A stretch of 11,868 bases of DNA from Clostridia bacterium (GTDB lineage: Bacteria > Bacillota > Clostridia > Christensenellales > Borkfalkiaceae), in the NCBI GenBank assembly GCA_900764105.1, contig CAAFMS010000027.1:1-11868 (forward strand), in the 5' to 3' direction. The notes beneath the pieces are model-generated. The model was not told where the DNA came from, ran no database searches, and saw only the letters and a list, made by a program, of their open reading frames with translations. The translations under genes were made by a program, and so were the position numbers. This document shows positions 5,010 to 11,868 of this stretch, in pieces. Within the stretch, counting starts at the first letter, position 1. The number at the start of each line of letters is the position of its first letter.

Positions 5010-6836
5010 ATGATAACGTCAAAAGAATTAAGAAAGGCATGGATCAGATTTTACGAAGAGAGAGGACACGTCAACATCGGGGCGGTTTCTCTGATAGGCG
5101 ACGGCTCGACGGGCGTAATGTTCAACGTTGCGGGTATGCAGCCGCTTATGCCTTACCTTTTAGGGGCTAAGCACCCGTCGGGAAAGACGAGGCTTTGCAA
5201 CGTTCAGGGGTGCGTGAGGACGGTCGATATAGAGAGCGTCGGAGACCCGACCCATTTCACCTTTTTCGAGATGATGGGCAACTGGTCGCTCGGCGATTAT
5301 TTCAAGAAAGAAAAGACGAAATGGTCGTACGAACTTTTAACGGAGGTGTTCGGACTCGACGGCGACAAGATTTGTTCGACGGTATTCGAAGGCAACGACG
5401 CCGCGCCGAGAGACGAGGAGACCGCTTCGCTTTTAAAGGAAGTCGGAATTAAACCCGAACACATATTCTATCTGCCGAAAAGCGACAACTGGTGGGAACT
5501 CGAAGGAACGGTGGGAACGCCCTGCGGTCCGGATAACGAGTGGTTCTATCCGAAAAACGATAAGCCGTGCGGACCGAATTGCGGACCCGACTGCGGTTGC
5601 GGCAGATACGTCGAAATCGGAAACGACGTGTATATGCAGTACAAAAAGACGGCGACGGGCTACGAACCGCTCGCCAACAAAAACGTAGACACGGGATTCG
5701 GTCTCGACAGATTGCTTGCGTTTCTGAACGGAATTACAGACGGATATAAGACCGACTTGTTCCTGCCGGTAATCGAATATCTCGAAAAGACGACGGGAAA
5801 AAGTTACGACGACGACGAAGAGGCGAGAAAGGCTATGAGAATTATCGCCGACCACGTCAGAACGGCGACTATGCTCATCGGCGACGTAAACGGAATAGTT
5901 CCGTCCAACGTCGGAGCGGGATACATTTTAAGAAGGCTTTTAAGAAGGGCGATAAGATACGCGAGACAACTCGGAGCGGAAGTGTCCGTCCTTTCTGGCG
6001 CGTCGAAGATATTCATCGAGGAGATTTACGGCGAGGCGTACCCCCTTCTCATAGAAAAAGAAGAGTACGTTTTGTCTGAAATAGCGAAAGAGGGCGCGAA
6101 ATTCGAGGCTACGCTTGCTACCGGACTTAAAGAATTCAATAAATGCGTTGACGGCATAAAGAGGAAAAATCAGTTTATGTCGCAGAAAGATCCGTCGTAT
6201 AAACCCGAGACGGTAATCGGCGGAAAGCAGGCGTTCCACTTATACGATACGTTCGGTTTTCCGTTGGAACTCACCGAAGAACTCGCAGCCGAAATCGGCT
6301 ATACGGTAGACGCGGACGGCTTCGCGGCGGCTTTTAAAGAGCATCAGGAAAAGAGCAAGCAGCCGCAGGGCGCGTTCAAGGGCGGACTCGAAGAGCAGAA
6401 CGAAATCACGGCGAGACTTCACACCGCTACTCACCTTTTAAACGCCGCTTTGAAAGCCGTTTTAAAGGACGACAATATCAATCAGAAAGGCTCGAACATA
6501 ACGACCGAGAGACTTCGTTTCGACTTCAATTTCGACAGAAAACTTCTGCCCGAAGAACTCGAAGCGATTGAAAATTGGGTAAACGAGGCGATAAAAGCGG
6601 ACGTACCCGTCACGATGGAAGAAATGACGGTCGAAGAGGCGAAAAATTCGGGCGCGATAGGCGTATTTACCGCAAAATACGGCGATAAAGTCAAGGTTTA
6701 CACGATGGGGAAATACAGTAAGGAGATATGCGGAGGACCGCATGCGAGCCGTACGGGAGAACTTCATCATTTCCGCATAGCGAAAGAAGAGGCTTCCTCG
6801 GCGGGCGTAAGAAGAATAAAAGCAGTATTGGACTGA
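5010..6836 (+). CDS. alaS: Alanyl-tRNA synthetase, short form without C-Ala domain
   Basis: A class II synthetase that charges tRNA-Ala and clears mis-charged Ser/Gly. The catalytic core is at about 1-250: GMQPLM, the motif 2 region with TFFEMMGNWSLGDYF, and motif 3 as DTGFGLDRLLAF. A helical tRNA-recognition part follows (about 260-450). The editing domain has the complete metal set: H471-x3-H475 (HTATH) and C574-x3-H578 (CGGPH). The protein ends at 608 aa, right after the editing domain, whereas typical bacterial AlaRS is about 870 aa with a C-terminal DHHA1/C-Ala domain. No remnant of that domain follows the stop, so this looks like a natural short type rather than a truncation. An extra Cys cluster, C187-x3-C191-x3-C195-x-C197, follows PCGP at 171-174. 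Confidence 0.92.
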   Translation: MITSKELRKAWIRFYEERGHVNIGAVSLIGDGSTGVMFNVAGMQPLMPYLLGAKHPSGKTRLCNVQGCVRTVDIESVGDPTHFTFFEMMGNWSLGDYFKKEKTKWSYELLTEVFGLDGDKICSTVFEGNDAAPRDEETASLLKEVGIKPEHIFYLPKSDNWWELEGTVGTPCGPDNEWFYPKNDKPCGPNCGPDCGCGRYVEIGNDVYMQYKKTATGYEPLANKNVDTGFGLDRLLAFLNGITDGYKTDLFLPVIEYLEKTTGKSYDDDEEARKAMRIIADHVRTATMLIGDVNGIVPSNVGAGYILRRLLRRAIRYARQLGAEVSVLSGASKIFIEEIYGEAYPLLIEKEEYVLSEIAKEGAKFEATLATGLKEFNKCVDGIKRKNQFMSQKDPSYKPETVIGGKQAFHLYDTFGFPLELTEELAAEIGYTVDADGFAAAFKEHQEKSKQPQGAFKGGLEEQNEITARLHTATHLLNAALKAVLKDDNINQKGSNITTERLRFDFNFDRKLLPEELEAIENWVNEAIKADVPVTMEEMTVEEAKNSGAIGVFTAKYGDKVKVYTMGKYSKEICGGPHASRTGELHHFRIAKEEASSAGVRRIKAVLD

Positions 6837-6874
6837 GATACTTCTTGCATATTTGTTCGGGAGAAGATATTATT

Positions 6875-6895
6875 CGCATTGTCGCTCGCAATGCG
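6875..6895. other. Small inverted repeat after alaS
   Basis: CGCATTG (6875-6881) pairs with CAATGCG (6889-6895) around a 7-nt loop. No T-run follows, so a terminator is not supported. The rest of the 149-nt gap to the next gene holds only a weak candidate promoter (TTACAC, 17 nt, GATAAA near 6934-6963). Confidence 0.4.
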
Positions 6896-6985
6896 CGTTG
6901 CGGGGACGGCATTTTTAGCGTGTTTTTGCGCGATAATTACACGATTTGCTTAATTTTAAGATAAAAGTATAAAGAAGGTTATAAA

Positions 6986-7567
6986 ATGGACAGTGTAATA
7001 CCCGTAGTGGTAATCAAAGACGTAGCCGACACCGAAAAGACCTTGTCGGCGTTAAGGGAAGGCGGCATAAACACCGCCGAAATCACGTTCAGAACGGCTT
7101 GCGCGGCTGAAGCGATTTCGCTCGGCGTAAGTCTTTTCCCCGATATGAATATCGGAGCGGGAACTGTAATAAACGGCAGACAATGCCTCGACGCGTTGAA
7201 CGCGGGCGCGAAATTTATAGTTTCGCCCGGTTTTTCGAAAGAGGTCGCCGAAATTTGTTCGGTAAACGACGTGCCTTACTATCCCGGTTGCGTAACGCCT
7301 ACCGAGATTATGGAAGCGTTGGAAGCGGGACTTACCGTGCTTAAATTCTTCCCCGCGAACGTCTACGGCGGACTTAAGGCGTTAAAGGCTTTATCGGGTC
7401 CGTTTCCGCAGGTTAAATTCATACCGACGGGCGGCGTTGATTTGACGAACTTAAAAGAGTTTTTGGAATTTGACAAAATATACGCGGTCGGCGGTTCGTT
7501 TATGATGAAGGGAGATATCGCGGATAATTGTCGCAAAATAAACGAAATTTTAGCGGAGGTTAAATAA
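6986..7567 (+). CDS. eda: 2-keto-3-deoxy-6-phosphogluconate aldolase
   Basis: A class I aldolase that cleaves KDPG to pyruvate and glyceraldehyde-3-phosphate. The 193-aa TIM barrel carries the family signatures: IPVVVI at the start, E32 in AEITFRT (general base), GAGTV, SPGF, PGCVTPTE, the Schiff-base lysine K120 in LKFFPA, and the phosphate-binding PTGGV and AVGGS. The length is slightly below the 213 aa of E. coli. AGAAGG lies 7 nt before the ATG. The stop is 2 nt from the start of the kinase gene, so the two form one transcript. Many family members also cleave 2-keto-4-hydroxyglutarate, but the kinase beside it supports KDPG as substrate. Confidence 0.93.
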   Translation: MDSVIPVVVIKDVADTEKTLSALREGGINTAEITFRTACAAEAISLGVSLFPDMNIGAGTVINGRQCLDALNAGAKFIVSPGFSKEVAEICSVNDVPYYPGCVTPTEIMEALEAGLTVLKFFPANVYGGLKALKALSGPFPQVKFIPTGGVDLTNLKEFLEFDKIYAVGGSFMMKGDIADNCRKINEILAEVK

Positions 7568-7569
7568 AT

Positions 7570-8589
7570 ATGAAAGTCGTTACTTTCGGCGAAGTAATGT
7601 TGAGGCTCGCTCCCGAGAACTATCTGAGATTCGTTCAGAGCGAGAAATACGAAGCCACTTTCGGCGGCGCGGAGGCGAACGTTGCGGTGAGTCTTGCGAA
7701 TTACGGCGTAGACGCCGCTTTCGTTACGAAACTGCCCGCTCACGAGATAGGACAGGCGGCGGTCAATAGTTTGAGAAAATTCGGCGTCGATACGTCTAAA
7801 ATCGTAAGAGGCGGCGACAGAGTAGGCATTTACTATTGCGAAAAAGGCGCGAGCCAGAGACCGAGCAAGGTCATTTACGACAGGGCGTATTCCTCGATAG
7901 CGACCGCCAAGAAAGAAGATTTCGACTGGGATAAAATCTTCGACGGCGTAGAATGGTTCCATTTTACGGGCATAACTCCCGCCCTTTCGGACGAGACCGC
8001 CGAGATTACGTTAGAGGCATGCAAAAAGGCGAAAGAAAAGGGAATAACGATTTCCTGCGACCTCAATTTCCGCAAAAAACTCTGGAGCAAAGAAAAGGCG
8101 GGTAAGGTCATGGGCGAGGTCTGCAAATACGTCGACTATTGCATAGCGAACGAAGAGGACGCGAAGGACGTATTCGGAATAGAGGCGGACAATACCGATA
8201 TAAACACGGGAAAACTCGACAGAAACGGCTATATATCCGTCGCTAAGAAGTTGACCGAAAGATTTAATTTCAAAGGCGTTGCGATAACGCTCAGAGAGAG
8301 TTTGTCGGCGAACGACAATAACTGGTCGGCAATGCTTTACACAAACGGCGAAGCGGTATTCTCGAAGAAATACGCTATGCACATCGTGGACAGGGTTGGC
8401 GGCGGCGACAGTTTCGGCGGCGGACTTATCTATTCGATTTTAAACGGCTACGACGCTCAGAAAGCGATTGAATTTGCGGTTGCGGCTTCGTGCTTAAAAC
8501 ACTCGATAGAGGGCGACTACAATATGGTATCGGTATCGGAAGTCGAGGCGTTGGCGAAAGGAAACGCAAGCGGCAGAGTTCAGAGATAA
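7570..8589 (+). CDS. kdgK: 2-keto-3-deoxygluconate kinase, PfkB family
   Basis: It phosphorylates 2-keto-3-deoxygluconate with ATP to KDPG, the substrate of the aldolase encoded just upstream. The 339-aa protein starts with the sugar-kinase motif TFGEVMLRL, followed by GGAEANVAVSLA (about 33-44) and the KDG-kinase block around GIYYCEKGASQRPS and VIYDRA. The ATP/anion-hole signature is DRVGGGDSFGGG with the catalytic base D280; the usual GAGD is GGGD here, a form I recall from other KdgK-like proteins. GGAGG lies 10 nt before the ATG, in the end of eda. No hexuronate dehydratase, isomerase or transporter gene is within the window, so the source of KDG is unknown. Confidence 0.9.
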   Translation: MKVVTFGEVMLRLAPENYLRFVQSEKYEATFGGAEANVAVSLANYGVDAAFVTKLPAHEIGQAAVNSLRKFGVDTSKIVRGGDRVGIYYCEKGASQRPSKVIYDRAYSSIATAKKEDFDWDKIFDGVEWFHFTGITPALSDETAEITLEACKKAKEKGITISCDLNFRKKLWSKEKAGKVMGEVCKYVDYCIANEEDAKDVFGIEADNTDINTGKLDRNGYISVAKKLTERFNFKGVAITLRESLSANDNNWSAMLYTNGEAVFSKKYAMHIVDRVGGGDSFGGGLIYSILNGYDAQKAIEFAVAASCLKHSIEGDYNMVSVSEVEALAKGNASGRVQR

Positions 8590-8658
8590 TCGGCGAATTT
8601 CCACAAAAAACGAGGCTATAAGTCGATTAAACGGCATTTTTCAGAATGATAAGCAAAC

Positions 8659-8704
8659 AAAAGACTGCGGGAAAAGTCCGAAAGGGCGTAACCGCAGTCT
8701 TTTT
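8659..8704 (+). terminator. Rho-independent terminator after kdgK
   Basis: AAAAGACTGCGG (8659-8670) pairs perfectly with CCGCAGTCTTTT (8692-8703), ending in a T-run. The 21-nt apical part contains a second small hairpin, GTCC-GAAA-GGGC with one G-U pair. It ends the eda-kdgK operon. Confidence 0.9.
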
Positions 8705-8712
8705 AGTGTGAT

Positions 8713-8808
8713 TTTGCCTTGCAAAGTTATATTGCTATTGCAGTTGTATTTGCATTGTGGCAAACGTTAGACGAAACTTTCTAACTTTTCTTGCTTTCCC
8801 CTTTGGGG
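8713..8808 (+). repeat. Hairpin module (copy C) with adjoining CCCC/GGGG element
   Basis: Three hairpins in the module order: TTTGC/GCAAA (8713-8725), TGC/GCA about the TATT loop (8733-8742) and TTGC/GCAA (8750-8763), with linkers AGTTATATT and AGTTGTATT. It continues into TTTCTAACTTTTCTTGC and CCCC-TTT-GGGG (8798-8808). The whole of 8721-8808 is an imperfect inverted copy of 2467-2557. Confidence 0.8.
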
Positions 8809-8997
8809 AAAGTGGCGGCGTAGCCGACGATAGAGGTCTGTAACGCGACTAATATGGATGGTCGTAACATTTTTGGAATGAGAAACCTCTCTCGTCTTTT
8901 GCTCGCTTCGCTCACAAAATCCACTCTCCCCAGAGGGGAAAGCAAGAGGGGGTTGTTTTATTAGGAAGCAACAGCAGACATACTCAATCATTGAAAA
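8809..8997. repeat. Non-coding stretch with second-family hairpin fragments
   Basis: No gene is supported. It carries a CCCC-AGA-GGGG hairpin (8928-8938) followed by AAAGCAAGAG, the same pairing and flank as in the 54-bp repeat at 2713-2732, and TTTTG/CAAAA (8897-8901, 8915-8919) around GCTCGCTTCGCTC. These look like degenerate pieces of the dispersed repeats. Confidence 0.5.
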
Positions 8998-9200
8998 GCC
9001 GTAGAGCGGCAAAAGAGTTATATTTTACTTCTCAAAGTGATATTGCTATTGCAGTTGTATTTGCCCGTCGGCAAGACGTTTTACAGTCGTAGGGGACGAC
9101 GCCCCCGGCGTCCCGAGAAATGGAAGTTATATTCCCTTGCGGAAGTTATATTTTGCTTTGTAAAGTTATTGCTATCGCAATTGTATTTGCCCGTCGGCAA
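8998..9200 (+). repeat. Double hairpin array (copies D1 and D2)
   Basis: D1 starts with GCCG/CGGC (8998-9010) and AAAAGAGTTATATTTT, matching copy A at 286-316. Then come a decayed hairpin (TTTACTTCTCAAA), TGC/GCA with loop TATT, and TTGCC-CGTC-GGCAA (9061-9074). GTCGT-AGGGG-ACGAC (9086-9100) follows. D2 has all four stems: TTCC/GGAA (9132-9144), TTTGC/GTAAA, TTGC/GCAA, and TTGCC-CGTC-GGCAA again (9187-9200). It lies between the kdgK terminator and the lipoprotein promoter. Confidence 0.85.
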
Positions 9201-9276
9201 GGCACATTTTATTTCACAAAATTTTGTCGCTTTTAAACTTTATTTTGTACAGATTCGCTAAAATAAGTTCAAGCGG

Positions 9277-9305
9277 TTGCTTTTTTGTACTTTTTGTGAT
9301 ATTAT
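9277..9305 (+). promoter_or_regulatory. Promoter of the lipoprotein gene
   Basis: TTGCTT (9277-9282) and TATTAT (9300-9305) with a 17-nt spacer; TTGTGA just before the -10 adds an extended-type TGA. Transcription would start near 9312, shortly before the leader hairpin. Confidence 0.65.
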
Positions 9306-9327
9306 AGTGTATATTATTATATGTCGC

Positions 9328-9365
9328 GACCCCTATTTTTAAAGTTTTGAACTTTAAAACGGGTC
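9328..9365 (+). promoter_or_regulatory. Leader hairpin just before the lipoprotein RBS
   Basis: GACCC (9328-9332) pairs with GGGTC (9361-9365), and inside it TTTTAAAGTT (9337-9346) pairs with AACTTTAAAA (9350-9359) around TTG. It ends 5 nt before GGAGG (9371-9375), which is 6 nt from the ATG at 9382. It may stabilise the 5' end of the mRNA or tune initiation; no ligand class is recognised. Confidence 0.55.
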
Positions 9366-9381
9366 CGCTCGGAGGTAATTC

Positions 9382-11061
9382 ATGAAAAGAAGTCTTTATA
9401 GCATTCTTTTTGTAATTCTTCTCGCCTTTACTACGGTATTTTTCGTATCTTGTAACGGCGGACAGACGGGTGACGGCGATAAGTCGGTTCCCGAAAACGT
9501 TGTTTTACCCGATATAGAAATGGCAGGGGGATATACCGCTTCTATTACGGACGGGAGCGCTCGTACCGCGGTTTGCTATACGCAGGGCGAAGGCAGTCCG
9601 CTTACCGTAATCGTTACGAGGACGGATAAGACCGGAAGCGAAGTTGCGGTCAGTAAAGAATACTATTATCGCGGCGTTTCGGACGGCGGCGAGTATTATC
9701 TCGTAATCAGAGGTAACGGCGATAAGCGCGTTTACGCGAACGGGTACGAGTATTTATACGGCGCGACCGCTTACGACAGAGAAAGTTTTACGTTCTTTTC
9801 GAGCGACATGATTCTGACGGAAATGAACCTTGCCGCCAACCCGTATGTATACGATATTTTCGGCGGAGCAGGAAAGGCTTACAACCTCGCGAAATTCAAG
9901 AAGTACCCGGGCGGCGTTTCGCAGTACAGAGCGAGCGGCGCGGATCTTAATTCTTTGCTCGTTCCGGATACGGCGGTTGTGGATATGTGGATATCGAGCA
10001 AGGGCGTCGTGACGAGATTCAGAATTACCGACGGCAAGAACGTCATCGTCAACGTAAGATATACAAAAGTGGGCGAGACGGATAGTCCCGCGCTTCCCTC
10101 GGACGTCGAGTTGAGCAAGGTGTGCGCGCACAACTTCGTCTGGACTCCCGACGAGAACGGAACGCATAAGGGCGTTTGTACATACGACGAAAGTCATATC
10201 GTCACGGGTCTTTCGTGCTACGGCGGAGTCGCGACCTGCGTAAGCGGCAGAAAATGCGACCTTTGCGGCGGCGAGTACGGAGACGTCGATCCCGATAGTC
10301 ACGACTTTGAGTGGAAATCTAACGGCGACGGAACGCATACGGAAGTATGTAAGAGAAACGAAGAACATAAGGGCAGAACCGAATCTTGCTGGGATTTCAC
10401 GGAGGCTACCTGCGTGGAAAAAGCGACCTGTAAAGTTTGCGGCGGCGAAAGTGGAGAAATCGCCCTCGAAAATCACGATTATAAATGGGTTGCGAACGGC
10501 GACGGAACTCACACGCAGATTTGTACGAGAGACGAGAAACATATCGGTCTCACCGAAAAGTGTTCGGGCGGTAAGGCGACTTGTACCGAACAAGCGACTT
10601 GCGAGGTCTGCGGCGAAAAGTACGGCGAACCTCTGGGACACAAACTTCCCGACAAGTGGACGAAGGGCGAAGGAGATAAGCACATAAAGAGATGCCTTAA
10701 CGAAGGCTGTTCATATTACGAAGAAGAGGCTTGCAGCGGCGGCGAGGCAATCTGTATCGGAAAGGCGATATGCGACGTCTGCGGCGGCGAGTACGGCGAA
10801 ATCGACGAAAACAACCATTACTACGAGTGGGTGTCGAACGGCGACGGAACGCATACCGAAGTATGTAAGAGAAACCGCGAGCATAAGGGTAAAACCGAAG
10901 AATGCAGAGGCGGCAAAGCGACTTGTACCGAAAAGGCGGTCTGCGAAGTTTGCGGCGAAAAGTACGGCGAACCCCTCGGACACGATTTCAGCGTATGGGT
11001 TGAAGTGGATAAAGACTATCACAAAAAAGTTTGCTCGCATGACGAAAAACACGTTTACTAA
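9382..11061 (+). CDS. Lipoprotein with Cys-rich tandem repeats, ended by an in-frame stop
   Basis: The 559-aa reading starts with a lipoprotein signal: MKR, a hydrophobic core to residue 22, then FVSC with C24 as the lipid-bearing Cys, so it is probably anchored outside the cytoplasmic membrane. Residues 30-245 form a region I do not recognise, probably rich in beta strands. From H250 there are repeats beginning at 250, 307, 365, 420, 479 and 534 (steps 55-59). Each unit runs H-x-(F/Y)-x-W, NGDGTH, one C, a basic/acidic stretch, C..GG.ATC, then C-x2-CGG-x-YGE. The Cys and His spacing suggests zinc ribbons or disulfides. The sixth unit stops halfway at TAA (11059-11061), but the same frame continues with more repeats to the window end. 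Role unknown; surface adhesion or binding is only a guess. Confidence 0.8.
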   Translation: MKRSLYSILFVILLAFTTVFFVSCNGGQTGDGDKSVPENVVLPDIEMAGGYTASITDGSARTAVCYTQGEGSPLTVIVTRTDKTGSEVAVSKEYYYRGVSDGGEYYLVIRGNGDKRVYANGYEYLYGATAYDRESFTFFSSDMILTEMNLAANPYVYDIFGGAGKAYNLAKFKKYPGGVSQYRASGADLNSLLVPDTAVVDMWISSKGVVTRFRITDGKNVIVNVRYTKVGETDSPALPSDVELSKVCAHNFVWTPDENGTHKGVCTYDESHIVTGLSCYGGVATCVSGRKCDLCGGEYGDVDPDSHDFEWKSNGDGTHTEVCKRNEEHKGRTESCWDFTEATCVEKATCKVCGGESGEIALENHDYKWVANGDGTHTQICTRDEKHIGLTEKCSGGKATCTEQATCEVCGEKYGEPLGHKLPDKWTKGEGDKHIKRCLNEGCSYYEEEACSGGEAICIGKAICDVCGGEYGEIDENNHYYEWVSNGDGTHTEVCKRNREHKGKTEECRGGKATCTEKAVCEVCGEKYGEPLGHDFSVWVEVDKDYHKKVCSHDEKHVY

Positions 11062-11868
11062 ACTCAGAAACACAACTTCGGAAAGTGGACTTCGGACGGA
11101 AACGGCAAGCATTACAGAGTTTGCGAAACGTGCAACCGCAGAGAAGAAGCGGCTTGCAATTTCAGCGAACCCACCTGTACCGAAAAGGCGAAATGCGGCG
11201 TTTGCGGCGCGGAAAAAGGCGAGCCGAAAGGTCACTTATACGGAGATTTCGCGTCGAACGGCGACGGAACGCATAAAAAAGTATGTTCCGCTTGCGGCGA
11301 CGAAATAAAGGGCGAATGTACGGGCGGCAAGGCTACCTGCGTAGAAAAAGCAAAATGCGACGTCTGCCACGGCGAGTACGGCGAATTCGATACGAACAAT
11401 CACGACTTGCAAACCGTTCAGAACGTCGGCGAAAACACGCACACCACGACCTGCAAGAGAACGGGTTGTACGTATAGCGTGACCGAAAATTGTTCGGGCG
11501 GAAAAGCGACTTGTATCGAAAAAGCGACCTGTAAGGTCTGCGGCGGAAAGTATGGCGAAGTCGATTTGACCAACCACGCATACAAGTGGAAATCGAACGG
11601 CGACGGAACTCATACCGAAGTATGTTCGAGAGACGAAAGCCATAAGGGCAGGACGGAAAATTGTTCGGGCGGAACGGCGAATTGCGTAGAGAAAGCGACC
11701 TGTAAGGTCTGCGGCGACAAATACGGCGAAATCGACGCGAACAATCACGATTTGAAAACCGAACAGAACGCCGACGGAAAAACTCATACGACGGTTTGCG
11801 GCAGAAAGGGCTGTACTTACAGCAAAACCGAAAACTGCTCGGGCGGAGAGGCGACTTGTACCGAAAAA
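11062..11868 (+). pseudogene. In-frame continuation of the Cys-rich repeat protein beyond the TAA
   Basis: The frame of the gene at 9382 stays open for 269 codons after the stop and leaves the window open. It encodes about five more repeats of the same type, the first starting KHNFGKW, each with NGDGTH-like, ATC-x-EKA-x-C and VCGG-x-YGE blocks. There is no in-frame ATG and no ribosome binding site near its start, so it cannot easily be made on its own. Codon use equals that of the upstream part and there are no frameshifts, which argues against long decay. It is either the downstream half of a recently broken gene or of an intact gene with a base error at 11059-11061. Confidence 0.65.

Noticed and set aside
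6934..6963. Promoter for eda-kdgK
   Set aside because: TTACAC and GATAAA at 17 nt are too weak to list as a feature; readthrough from alaS cannot be excluded.
8713..9200. Insertion sequence or MITE with terminal inverted repeats and target duplication
   Set aside because: No transposase, no clear ends and no flanking direct duplication are visible; the copies differ in extent.
11059..11061. Alternative genetic code with TAA as a sense codon
   Set aside because: cysE, eda and kdgK end at TAA at the expected protein lengths.
9754..11787. Long antisense open frames opposite the lipoprotein gene (9754-10683, 10711-11235, 11236-11787)
   Set aside because: They arise from the repeated codon pattern of the plus strand; they lack ribosome binding sites and break up at different places.

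Overview
The window looks like a chromosomal piece of an uncultured, low- to mid-GC member of the Clostridia (Bacillota). This rests on sigma-A-type promoters, purine-rich ribosome binding sites, a T-box leader ahead of cysE-cysS, a KDPG aldolase/kinase pair and a lipoprotein made of Cys-rich repeats. The species cannot be fixed from the sequence alone.

Layout. 1-160: a short stretch like the 3' end of 5S rRNA, then a strong intrinsic terminator, probably the end of an rRNA operon. 196-527: arrays of small hairpins and no gene. 528-971 (minus): an AT-rich gene for a two-helix membrane protein with a PH-like domain. 1050-1563: non-coding, with a long perfect hairpin and a promoter. 1564-2103: a protein with two four-Cys knuckles and a very acidic tail. 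2108-2852: a promoter, a T-box riboswitch whose UGC specifier and UGGA bulge fit tRNA-Cys, its terminator, then about 400 nt of repeats. 2853-4875: cysE and cysS, overlapping. 4954-6836: promoter and a short alaS. 6986-8589: KDPG aldolase and 2-keto-3-deoxygluconate kinase, ended by a terminator. 8713-9200: more repeats. 9277 to the end: promoter, leader hairpin and a lipoprotein gene of about 57-residue Cys-rich repeats, broken by one in-frame TAA but open beyond it to the window edge.

How the genes fit together. Uncharged tRNA-Cys should stabilise the antiterminator and raise transcription of cysE (cysteine precursor synthesis) and cysS (tRNA-Cys charging) together. alaS has its own promoter. 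The KDPG pair converts 2-keto-3-deoxygluconate to pyruvate and glyceraldehyde-3-phosphate, the end of a hexuronate route whose upper enzymes are not here.

The most unusual signal is a repeat family made of strings of 3-5 tiny hairpins joined by a conserved linker close to AGTTATATT. Different copies carry different stem sequences with pairing kept, for example TTGCC/GGCAA, TTGCC/GGTAA and TTACC/GGTAA at the same place. One copy sits inside the cysE-cysS leader, and a separate 54-bp tandem repeat supplies the cysE ribosome binding site and start codon.
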